Below the pieces are notes generated by a model that was not told the origin of the DNA, searched no databases, and worked only from the letters and a program-made list of their open reading frames with translations. Below are positions 54,049 to 61,067 of a stretch of DNA of 64,000 bases, in pieces. The DNA comes from Saprospiraceae bacterium (GTDB taxonomy: Bacteria > Bacteroidota > Bacteroidia > Chitinophagales > Saprospiraceae). The translations under genes were made by a program, and so were the position numbers. The stretch is taken from NCBI GenBank assembly GCA_028284395.1, contig JANQRV010000637.1, forward strand, positions 1-64,000, written 5' to 3'. Position 1 is the stretch's first letter. Each line of letters begins with the position of its first letter.

Positions 54049-55338
54049 ATGAGGAATATGAGAAGAGTTCTGAATTTTATTTTCATTGGTCTGTGGATTG
54101 TCCTGGCCATTTCTTGCTCCGTAAGGCCCACGGCGAAACTGCGAGCACAAAGTACCGATGTTGAACTGAAGAAATTAGCCGATGAAATAGCTCACAAATA
54201 CATTATCACAGATGGACATGTCGATCTACCTTATCGGTTAAATGTGAAGAATTTTAAGTTGACCAAGGAGTTTATCGGCATACCAATTGAAACGGATAAA
54301 GGAGACTTTGACTTTGTGCGAGCAAGAAAGGGAGGATTGGATGCACCTTTCATGTCCATATATATACCTGCTTCCTATCAGGAGAATGGCGGCGCTAAAG
54401 ATTTTGCAGATGGCTTGATTGACATGGTAGAAGGTATCGCCAAAGCACATCCCAATCATTTTGTCCTGGCTAAGACTCCTGCTGATGTGGAAAAAGCTTT
54501 TCGGTTAGGTCAGGTTGCCCTTCCAATGGGGATGGAAAATGGAGCTCCAATCGAGCATGATCTTACGAATATTGCCTACTTTCACAAACGTGGCATAAGA
54601 TATATAACATTGACCCATTCCAAAGACAATCAAATCTGTGACTCTTCTTACGATAATGCTGGTACCTGGGGAGGATTGAGCCCTTTTGGTAAGGAGGTGG
54701 TTGTTGAGATGAATCGCATAGGAATTATGGTGGATGTTTCACATATTTCCGACAAGACGTTCTATCAAGTGATGGACTTGACCCAAGCCCCGGTCATTGC
54801 TTCACACTCATCTTGTAGAAAATTTACTCCGGGTTTTGAAAGGAATATGAACGACGAAATGATAAAACTACTTGCCGATAATGGCGGTGTAATCCAGATT
54901 AATTTCGGTTCCAGCTTCTTGGAGAGCACATTTAGGGATAGAAGTAGAAAGTCTTACCAGACCGAAAAAAGAACCGAATTACAGGCCTTGCTTGCTAAGA
55001 AGGGCCTTAGAGCAAGCGATCCGGCAGCAAAGGAAGTCATTGAATCGTTCCAAAAGGAAAATCCGCTGCTTTTTTCAGATGTGGAAATGGTGGCAGACCA
55101 CATCGACCATGTGGTAAAAATTGCTGGTATCGATCACGTCGGGTTGGGGTCAGATTATGATGGAGTAGGAGATTCTCTTCCGACAGGTCTAAAGGATGTC
55201 TCCCAATATCCAAATTTGATTTATGTATTGTTGAAAAGAGGATATGCAGAAGAGGAGATTGCCAAAATCTGCTACCAAAATGTTTTTAGAGTTTGGAAAA
55301 CCGTTGAGCAAGTGGCACTGGAATTGCAGAATAACTAG
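54049..55338 (+). CDS. M19 membrane dipeptidase-like lipoprotein
   Basis: A 429-aa protein with a lipoprotein signal (FIGLWIVLAISCS). The renal-dipeptidase (M19) pattern is clear: ITDGHVDLPYRL (HxD metal site), MGMENGAPIE (bridging Glu), VDVSHISDKTFYQ, ASHSSCRKF and GLGSDYDGVGDSLP. It should hydrolyse dipeptides in the envelope with two zinc ions. Start at 54049; a second ATG at 54058 is equally possible. It precedes the TonB-C/TPR gene by about 50 bp. Confidence 0.9.
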   Translation: MRNMRRVLNFIFIGLWIVLAISCSVRPTAKLRAQSTDVELKKLADEIAHKYIITDGHVDLPYRLNVKNFKLTKEFIGIPIETDKGDFDFVRARKGGLDAPFMSIYIPASYQENGGAKDFADGLIDMVEGIAKAHPNHFVLAKTPADVEKAFRLGQVALPMGMENGAPIEHDLTNIAYFHKRGIRYITLTHSKDNQICDSSYDNAGTWGGLSPFGKEVVVEMNRIGIMVDVSHISDKTFYQVMDLTQAPVIASHSSCRKFTPGFERNMNDEMIKLLADNGGVIQINFGSSFLESTFRDRSRKSYQTEKRTELQALLAKKGLRASDPAAKEVIESFQKENPLLFSDVEMVADHIDHVVKIAGIDHVGLGSDYDGVGDSLPTGLKDVSQYPNLIYVLLKRGYAEEEIAKICYQNVFRVWKTVEQVALELQNN

Positions 55339-55391
55339 TAATGATTAGGTTTGATGAAGATTCTACTTAAAATCTAAAGGAATTGAAGATT

Positions 55392-56513
55392 ATGAAATAT
55401 TGGCTCTTTTTATGTTTGTTTTTCTGCTCCTTAGGCCTGTACGCCCAGGATATTGCGGCAGATACTACCATCTATGATGTACTGGAAGAAATGCCCAGGT
55501 TTCCTGCTTGTGAGGCATTGGATACTACGGTTGCTGCCAAAAATACTTGTGCTCAACAACAACTGCTGGCTTTTGTTAACAAAAATATTGTATATCCGGT
55601 AGAAGCCCGTCAACTGGGAGCAGAAGGGATGGTGGTAGTCAAATTTACCGTTGAAAAAGATGGTACTTTGTCTAACCCTTCCGTATTGAAAAATGTCGAT
55701 GGGGGTTGTGGAGCAGAAGTACTGCGCGTTATCAATCTTATGAATACCATTGGCGTTAAATGGGTCCCCGGTAAACTGAAAGGAGAACCGGTAAGAGCAA
55801 ATTTTACTTTGCCGATTCGTTTTCGTTTGGCGGAGACGCCCCCCTTTGTAATGATCGAAGGAGATAGTATTTGGACTCGGGTTGATACGCCGTTGTCTTT
55901 TAAGGAAGGTACGGAGGCTCTGTACGAGCAATTGAATAGTGCTCTGAAATACCCCAGTTCCGGCATAGATAGTTGTTTAATGGGGAATATTGAAGTCAAG
56001 ATAAAAGTGGATCGTGATGCCTCGGTAGAAGTGTTAGACATGGTAGATCTTAATAATCTCGGATTTGATTTCTGGTATGCGGCAACCAAAGTTGTTACTT
56101 CGACATTCGGCCTTTGGGAAGTGGCAGAATATGAAGGGCAAAAAGTGCCATCCGCCTTTAACGTAAATCTCAGCTTTTTCCCACAAGAGGCTTCCTGTAA
56201 GGAGGAAGTAGAGAACTATCGACAAGCTATGTTGCTAGCAAATGAAGGGTCGGTTAAGTTTGACAATGAAGAGCAAGATCTTGGAATTGAGCAGATGACT
56301 AAAGCATTGGATTTGTTGCCTGACAATCCTGAGATTCTCTTGATGAGAGGCCAGGCGTATCTTGACCTTAACCGATTCTCAGAGGCCTGCTCAGACTTGA
56401 CCAAAGCTCAGGAAGTCGCACTTGTAAATTGGTACGACGATATCTTACCCATGATTTGCAAAGCCAAATTAATTGAAGAGGGGGATCTGGAAAAAAAAGA
56501 AGATGGAAATTAA
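55392..56513 (+). CDS. Exported protein with TonB C-terminal-like and TPR domains
   Basis: About 373 aa from the ATG at 55392 (MKYWLFLCLFFCSLGLYAQ). Residues about 55-145 form a TonB C-terminal domain: FVNKNIVYPVEARQLGAEGMVVVKFTVEKDGTLSN, then WVPGKLKGEPVRANFTLPIRF. A second, more diverged copy follows (YEQLNSALKYPSSG, GNIEVKIKVDRDASVEVLD, VPSAFNVNLSF). The last 70 residues contain TPRs (IEQMTKALDLLPDNPEILLMRGQAYLDL). It has a cleavable signal and no proline-rich membrane stalk, so it is not a classical energy transducer. It converges on the subtilase gene. Confidence 0.82.
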   Translation: MKYWLFLCLFFCSLGLYAQDIAADTTIYDVLEEMPRFPACEALDTTVAAKNTCAQQQLLAFVNKNIVYPVEARQLGAEGMVVVKFTVEKDGTLSNPSVLKNVDGGCGAEVLRVINLMNTIGVKWVPGKLKGEPVRANFTLPIRFRLAETPPFVMIEGDSIWTRVDTPLSFKEGTEALYEQLNSALKYPSSGIDSCLMGNIEVKIKVDRDASVEVLDMVDLNNLGFDFWYAATKVVTSTFGLWEVAEYEGQKVPSAFNVNLSFFPQEASCKEEVENYRQAMLLANEGSVKFDNEEQDLGIEQMTKALDLLPDNPEILLMRGQAYLDLNRFSEACSDLTKAQEVALVNWYDDILPMICKAKLIEEGDLEKKEDGN

Positions 56514-56526
56514 TAAATTTTGGGTG

Positions 56527-58389
56527 CTATTTTAGATCCGCTAAGTTTCTGGGGAAACCGTTTACTCCGGCATTTTTCATTCGTTGAAATAATCTGGAGG
56601 CTTCATCTTTTGAATTATATGCTCCTACGACTACCTTATAAACGGTTTTTCCCTTGAGTTCATTAATGTTTACGATAACAGGAAGGCCAAATTGGCGTTG
56701 CAGTTTCTCTACTTGTATCAGTACATTCCCATATTCATAAAAAGCACCGATCTGTACTCCCCAGCCTTGTGATGGCTGCCGTTCAACACTAAATCTGAAA
56801 AGACCTCTTCCGGAAGAAATGCTTTCTTGAACCTCCACCGGTGGTTGCTTGCTTTCTTTTCTTCTCAATGCCTCCGCTACTGCACGGTCCGCATTAATTC
56901 TTCCATAGCCATATTTATTGGAGTGACCGTTGACGTATTCGGTAGGACTACCAATTTTGTCGGCAGTCTTTGTGATAATTTCCTTGACTTCTTTCGCGGT
57001 CAAATCTGGATTTGCGGAAAGGACCAAAGCACAAATTCCGGCTACCAATGGTGTTGAACTCGAAGTACCTCCAAAATGTTTGTAGTATTTGCCGCGCGAT
57101 TTCCCATCTCTCCAATACTTATAATTACCACTTTCTCGGCCGATGCCTTCATCCCACCATGCCCGTCCGGCTATAATGGGCCAATCACCGTTAGATGGCG
57201 CGGCAATTGTAACTTCTCGGCCCCGATTGGAGTAGTATGCATGGGAGTCTTGGCTGGTACAAGCGGCAACCGCGATGACATCCGGATGAGCAGCATAAAA
57301 GTTAACGTAGTCGAAATCCTCATTTCCCACGGCATATAAAACAATACAACCTTTCCCGTCTCTACCTTCTCGAACCGCGCGGGCAATCGCTTCTTGTTTG
57401 ATGTTTCCCAAAGCGAACTTAGGATCGGTTGTTCCCCAACTGCAACTGATAATATCGGCACCATTCAAAATACAGTAATCGAACATTTGTTCCGTAGCTC
57501 GGTTGCTGAATGAAGTGCCACTTATTGGCATAAAGCGGGCGTTGGGCGCTGCGCCGACGATTCCCGATCGGTTGGAAGCTGCCACAGCTACACTTGCGCA
57601 GGGCGTGCCGTGAGTAAACCTCGGATCCCCTTGTAGTACCGAGTCGGATTGGTTCCATAAATCGAACGGCCGGTATATTTTACTTTTGAGATCCGGGTGT
57701 GATAAGTCAAAGCCGTTGTCTATTACCGCTACTACAATGTCAGAAGATCCCAGGTTTCCAAGCCGATTCCAGGCATCTACTACCCTTGAATCCGCACCAT
57801 TTTTCAGGCGATAATTAGCGTCGGCAACCCGGCCTTCATTCTTGAGATGCCATTGATGAGAGAGTAATTCATCTTTCGGTAAGTTAACATATTCATCTAA
57901 TTGTATGTCCAGGTCTGGTTCCGCTGTTTTGACCATCGAGGTCTGCTGGATGGCTTGAGCTGCTTTTAGCGGATTTGGAGATTGTGGAGTAACCCGGACG
58001 ACGATGTTCTCTGCATTTCTTCTTTCTACTAGCTCTAAAGCAAATTCATTAAGTATAATATTCTGTTCTTCTTCGCTTACACCTTCTTCAAATTGGATAT
58101 AGATTTCTCCGGTAGCAATCAGTGGTTTGTCACTCCCTTCTGCATAATACACATGAGTCCCAACATCTACTTCCTCTTTTTCGCGTACTTCGTCTAATTT
58201 GGAATCAATGTCTTGGTCTCCTTTATCCAATACAACAACATTGAAACCGCCAAGATTTTTGATCACTTCTTTTCCCAGGTTACTCTCCTCCTCGGCACCA
58301 CGAGATTTGATGGTTTTAAGGCCGACCAGGTTTTTGCTTTTCTTAAGGGTAAGCTCTCCTTTACCACTTCTAATGGTTAATTTGCTCAT
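56527..58389 (-). CDS. Subtilisin-like (S8) peptidase with C-terminal SPOR domain and no signal peptide
   Basis: A 620-aa protein. The catalytic triad is D224 (VVAVIDNGFDLSHP), H260 (FTHGTPCASVA) and S443 (GGTSSSTPLVAG), with oxyanion N356 (YAVGNEDF). Residues about 95-165 look like a subtilase prodomain (IYIQFEEGVSEEEQNIILN). Residues 541-620 are SPOR-like (WGVQIGAFYEYGN, VYKVVVGAYNSKDEASRLFQRMKNAGV). The first 95 residues (MSKLTIRSGKGELTLKKSKN) are unassigned and show no signal peptide, and no upstream in-frame start supplies one. SPOR normally works in the periplasm, so location is a puzzle. It sits downstream of a terminator that isolates it from the sigma gene. Confidence 0.88.
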   Translation of the reverse strand: MSKLTIRSGKGELTLKKSKNLVGLKTIKSRGAEEESNLGKEVIKNLGGFNVVVLDKGDQDIDSKLDEVREKEEVDVGTHVYYAEGSDKPLIATGEIYIQFEEGVSEEEQNIILNEFALELVERRNAENIVVRVTPQSPNPLKAAQAIQQTSMVKTAEPDLDIQLDEYVNLPKDELLSHQWHLKNEGRVADANYRLKNGADSRVVDAWNRLGNLGSSDIVVAVIDNGFDLSHPDLKSKIYRPFDLWNQSDSVLQGDPRFTHGTPCASVAVAASNRSGIVGAAPNARFMPISGTSFSNRATEQMFDYCILNGADIISCSWGTTDPKFALGNIKQEAIARAVREGRDGKGCIVLYAVGNEDFDYVNFYAAHPDVIAVAACTSQDSHAYYSNRGREVTIAAPSNGDWPIIAGRAWWDEGIGRESGNYKYWRDGKSRGKYYKHFGGTSSSTPLVAGICALVLSANPDLTAKEVKEIITKTADKIGSPTEYVNGHSNKYGYGRINADRAVAEALRRKESKQPPVEVQESISSGRGLFRFSVERQPSQGWGVQIGAFYEYGNVLIQVEKLQRQFGLPVIVNINELKGKTVYKVVVGAYNSKDEASRLFQRMKNAGVNGFPRNLADLK

Positions 58390-58480
58390 GCGTAAGATTT
58401 TCAGGGTAAAAAGAATCGATGGCTGATGATAAGGGGAAGATAAAAAAATAACGAATATTTACGCTTATAAATTATAAACA

Positions 58481-58510
58481 AAAAAGCCAGGAGCTAATCC
58501 CGGCTTTTTT
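58481..58510 (-). terminator. Terminator after the second ECF sigma gene
   Basis: Arms 58481-58491 and 58500-58510 pair at 10 of 11 positions (AAAAAGCC-GG with GGCTTTTT) around an 8-nt loop. The A/T-rich stem ends give a U-run on both strands. It lies 56 bp past the end of the minus-strand sigma gene. Confidence 0.8.
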
Positions 58511-58565
58511 GCTAATCAAATAGTATTTAGCACACATCTGGTTCTATGATCCTTTTGCATTTTGC

Positions 58566-59090
58566 TTAGGCCCTTTCCTTGTGTTGCGCCTTATACATTC
58601 GTTGTAATTTCTTTCTGGCGAAGAAAATTCTACTCTTGATCGTCCCTAAAGGAGCACCTAATTCCTCCGCAATCTCATCGTATTTGAAGCCCTGGTAAGC
58701 CATGATAAATGGGCGGCGAAAATCTTCGTGGAGTGCGTTGATCATTTTCATCAACTCTCCATGAGCAATATTTGTCTCTCCTTCATTGTTCACAACTTTA
58801 TCTCCAGAGTTAATATAGTAGTTATTGGGTGTTTGATCGATGATCATATTCCTACGCACCTTTTTGCGATAATTGTTGATGAATATATTTCTCATGATCG
58901 TTACTGCCCAAGCCTTAAAGTTAGTGCCGGGATTGTACTTATCTGCATTTGTAATGATACGGAGTGCTGTATCCTGATACAAATCTTCCGCATCTACATT
59001 GTTTCCGGTCAACTTTAATGAGAACGCTTTCAGAGACGAACTCACCAAATTTAACTGGTCCGAGATTTGATTTTGCATGGTATAGATCAT
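58566..59090 (-). CDS. ECF-type RNA polymerase sigma factor, paralogue of the one at 10670
   Basis: About 174 aa from the ATG at 59090 (MIYTMQNQISDQLN); an ATG at 59078 is also possible, and the far upstream one at 59177 adds an unrelated segment. Region 2 has AEDLYQDTALRIITNADKYNPGTNFKAWAVTIMRNIFINNYRKK; region 4 has YDEIAEELGAPLGTIKSRIFFARKKLQRM. It shares FINNYRKK and NNYYINSG with the first sigma gene and nearly the same length. No anti-sigma gene is adjacent. It faces an XRE regulator across 267 bp. Confidence 0.92.
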   Translation of the reverse strand: MIYTMQNQISDQLNLVSSSLKAFSLKLTGNNVDAEDLYQDTALRIITNADKYNPGTNFKAWAVTIMRNIFINNYRKKVRRNMIIDQTPNNYYINSGDKVVNNEGETNIAHGELMKMINALHEDFRRPFIMAYQGFKYDEIAEELGAPLGTIKSRIFFARKKLQRMYKAQHKERA

Positions 59091-59179
59091 AGCCGGTGAT
59101 TTTGGTCTGTAATTATTTTTTACAAATCTACCCTTTGGATGATTAAAATGCAAAAATAATTTGCTAAAAAACGACAAAT

Positions 59180-59210
59180 AAATGTCATAACTGTATCATT
59201 TTTGACATTT
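59180..59210. repeat. 8-bp inverted repeat between the sigma and XRE genes
   Basis: AAATGTCA (59180-59187) and TGACATTT (59203-59210) are perfect inverse complements with a 15-bp spacer, in the shared upstream region of the divergent sigma and HTH genes. It is an operator candidate for either. Confidence 0.45.
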
Positions 59211-59357
59211 TTACCGGAGTTCAGAATTTAAATGTTAATTTCGTTCACTTTCTTAAACCAAAATTTTAAATTTTTGTATTCTATATTGTAAATTTCATCG
59301 ATGACTAAAGGCTGTTTGTCGATAAATGTAATTTTTAATCGTAAAGCGGGATCAGGT

Positions 59358-59894
59358 ATGGCAATAATTAAGGACTCAACTGTTTTTTTGCAGAGTAACA
59401 TTCGCACATTGAGGAAGAGGTTAAGTCATAGTCAGGAAGAACTGGCGCAAAGGATTGGATTGAATCGCGGTAATATTGCCTCTTACGAAAACGGAAGTGC
59501 AGAGCCCAAAATTTGTAACCTACTTAAATTAGCCAATCTTTTCAAAGTGACCATCATCGATCTCACTCAAAGAGATTTAAGTTCCGAAGATACCTACAAT
59601 ACTGCAATACAAAAGTGGCAACAAACGACGGACGCAGAAAAAGAGTTTATTAAAGGATTTATTGATCACTCCAGCGAGATCGAAAAATTTCTACAAAGCA
59701 TTCATACCTGTCAGAAGTACAAGATGAAGTTTGTAGAAAATGTTCCCGATGACGTGAAATTTGCGTTCTACAATTTTGAACAATTGTATGAAGCTACTCA
59801 ATCTTTGCTAAGAGACAACAAGGAAATGATTGGCTTCATTTGTTGTAAGATGAAGGAGCATCAACCAGAAGATACTTCGTTAAACCAAGGTTAA
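59358..59894 (+). CDS. XRE-family helix-turn-helix regulator
   Basis: About 178 aa from the ATG at 59358; an in-frame ATG at 59301 gives an N terminus unlike the family. The HTH_3 domain spans about residues 10-65 (LRKRLSHSQEELAQRIGLNRGNIASYENGSAEPKICNLLKLANLFKVTIIDL). The C-terminal 100 residues are helical and contain several cysteines (HTCQKYKMKF, IGFICCKMKEHQ), with no known ligand domain. It is divergent from the ECF sigma gene, with the 8-bp inverted repeat between them. Confidence 0.85.
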   Translation: MAIIKDSTVFLQSNIRTLRKRLSHSQEELAQRIGLNRGNIASYENGSAEPKICNLLKLANLFKVTIIDLTQRDLSSEDTYNTAIQKWQQTTDAEKEFIKGFIDHSSEIEKFLQSIHTCQKYKMKFVENVPDDVKFAFYNFEQLYEATQSLLRDNKEMIGFICCKMKEHQPEDTSLNQG

Positions 59895-60065
59895 AACCCG
59901 GTAATTGGCCAATAGATTGTAACTTTAGACGCTAAATGCGTATATAGTATTACGTACATACTCCGTTTATTCTCTCAGTCTCGACTACCCTATTCTTTTT
60001 TGGTAAAATCCCTGCCCCAGTTAGAACACACTGATTTTCATTACTGTACCTTAAACCGTAATCCC

Positions 60066-60917
60066 ATGAAAAGTATCTGTGTCTGCATTCTAATGGTGTG
60101 GCAATTAGGACCTCTGTTTTCCGGTGTTGCATTCCGTACAATCAGCCTCGAAGAAGGGTTGATTCAGGCTCAACGAGAACAAAAGCCCATTTTTATCTAT
60201 TTTTCAGCCAACTGGTGTATGCCCTGTGAATGGATGGAAAAAAATACCTTTTCGGATACCAACAATTCCCGTATCATTAACAATCATTTTGTTCCAATAA
60301 AATTTGATGTCGACGACCCATTGTGCAAAGGTTTGGTTGAGAAATTTGAAGTTAAATCTCTTCCGACGATCATTTTCTTGGATATTAATGGCGAACTCAC
60401 CATGAAACTGGAATCATCCATGGGACCAGAAGAAATGTTCCTAACCTGCCGAAAGGTATTGGGAGATCACCTAGAGGGAAGAAAACTGGAAGATCTGGTT
60501 ATCAGTACACCAACCTATAGTGTGGAGTCAGATCAGTTACCTCCCTCCATTCCCGAATCGGTAAGTATTGCTCACGCCAACCGGCCCAATTATGCCCCTG
60601 AGTCGATAGGGGGGTACAGCCTGGAGCATTTGCCACCATCCCCTCCTACGATTGAAGACGAAGATTTTGCCACTCCAAGATCGGTTGAAACCTATGTTCT
60701 GGTGCTGGGTAGATATAGTGAATTAGCAGCAGCCGTCAAGAATATCAATCGCCTGGAGAAGCTACTCGCTTGGGAAATAAAGTTGGTTAGGAGAAGAAAG
60801 GAAAGTGAGATCAGATACCACCTGAAAGCAGGGCTGTTTACGAGTTATGAAGAAGCAAAGAAAAATTTGGACTTATTGAAGATAAAAGGTGTAAAAGGTT
60901 GGGTGAAAAAACAATAA
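60066..60917 (+). CDS. Exported thioredoxin-like protein fused to a SPOR-like domain
   Basis: About 283 aa from the ATG at 60066, which opens a signal (MKSICVCILMVWQLGPLFSG); the upstream start at 60000 would bury it. The thioredoxin/DUF255-like half has FIYFSANWCMPCEWMEKNTF (WCMPC redox site), VPIKFDVDDP and LPTIIFLDINGEL. A proline-rich linker (about residues 150-205) leads to a SPOR-like C-terminal segment (ETYVLVLGRYSELAAAVKNI, YHLKAGLFTSYEEAKKNLDLLKIKGVKGWV). It is likely a periplasmic thiol protein tethered to peptidoglycan. Confidence 0.82.
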   Translation: MKSICVCILMVWQLGPLFSGVAFRTISLEEGLIQAQREQKPIFIYFSANWCMPCEWMEKNTFSDTNNSRIINNHFVPIKFDVDDPLCKGLVEKFEVKSLPTIIFLDINGELTMKLESSMGPEEMFLTCRKVLGDHLEGRKLEDLVISTPTYSVESDQLPPSIPESVSIAHANRPNYAPESIGGYSLEHLPPSPPTIEDEDFATPRSVETYVLVLGRYSELAAAVKNINRLEKLLAWEIKLVRRRKESEIRYHLKAGLFTSYEEAKKNLDLLKIKGVKGWVKKQ

Positions 60918-61007
60918 ATTTGTTCCTATTACTTTAAGAAATAGAACTACCCATTAAAATTACCCTTAGTCACATCAGTTATCAGACCTTTATTGAACCA
61001 AAGGACA

Positions 61008-61025
61008 GCAATATTGTCATATTGC
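61008..61025. repeat. 7-bp inverted repeat upstream of the SprB-like gene
   Basis: GCAATAT (61008-61014) and ATATTGC (61019-61025) are perfect inverse complements with a 4-bp spacer, 42 bp before the ATG at 61068. It could be an operator; a 7-bp match may be chance. Confidence 0.3.
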
Positions 61026-61067
61026 CGGTCGTTTTTTCTTGATTAGACTTGTTTATAAACCAGGAAC

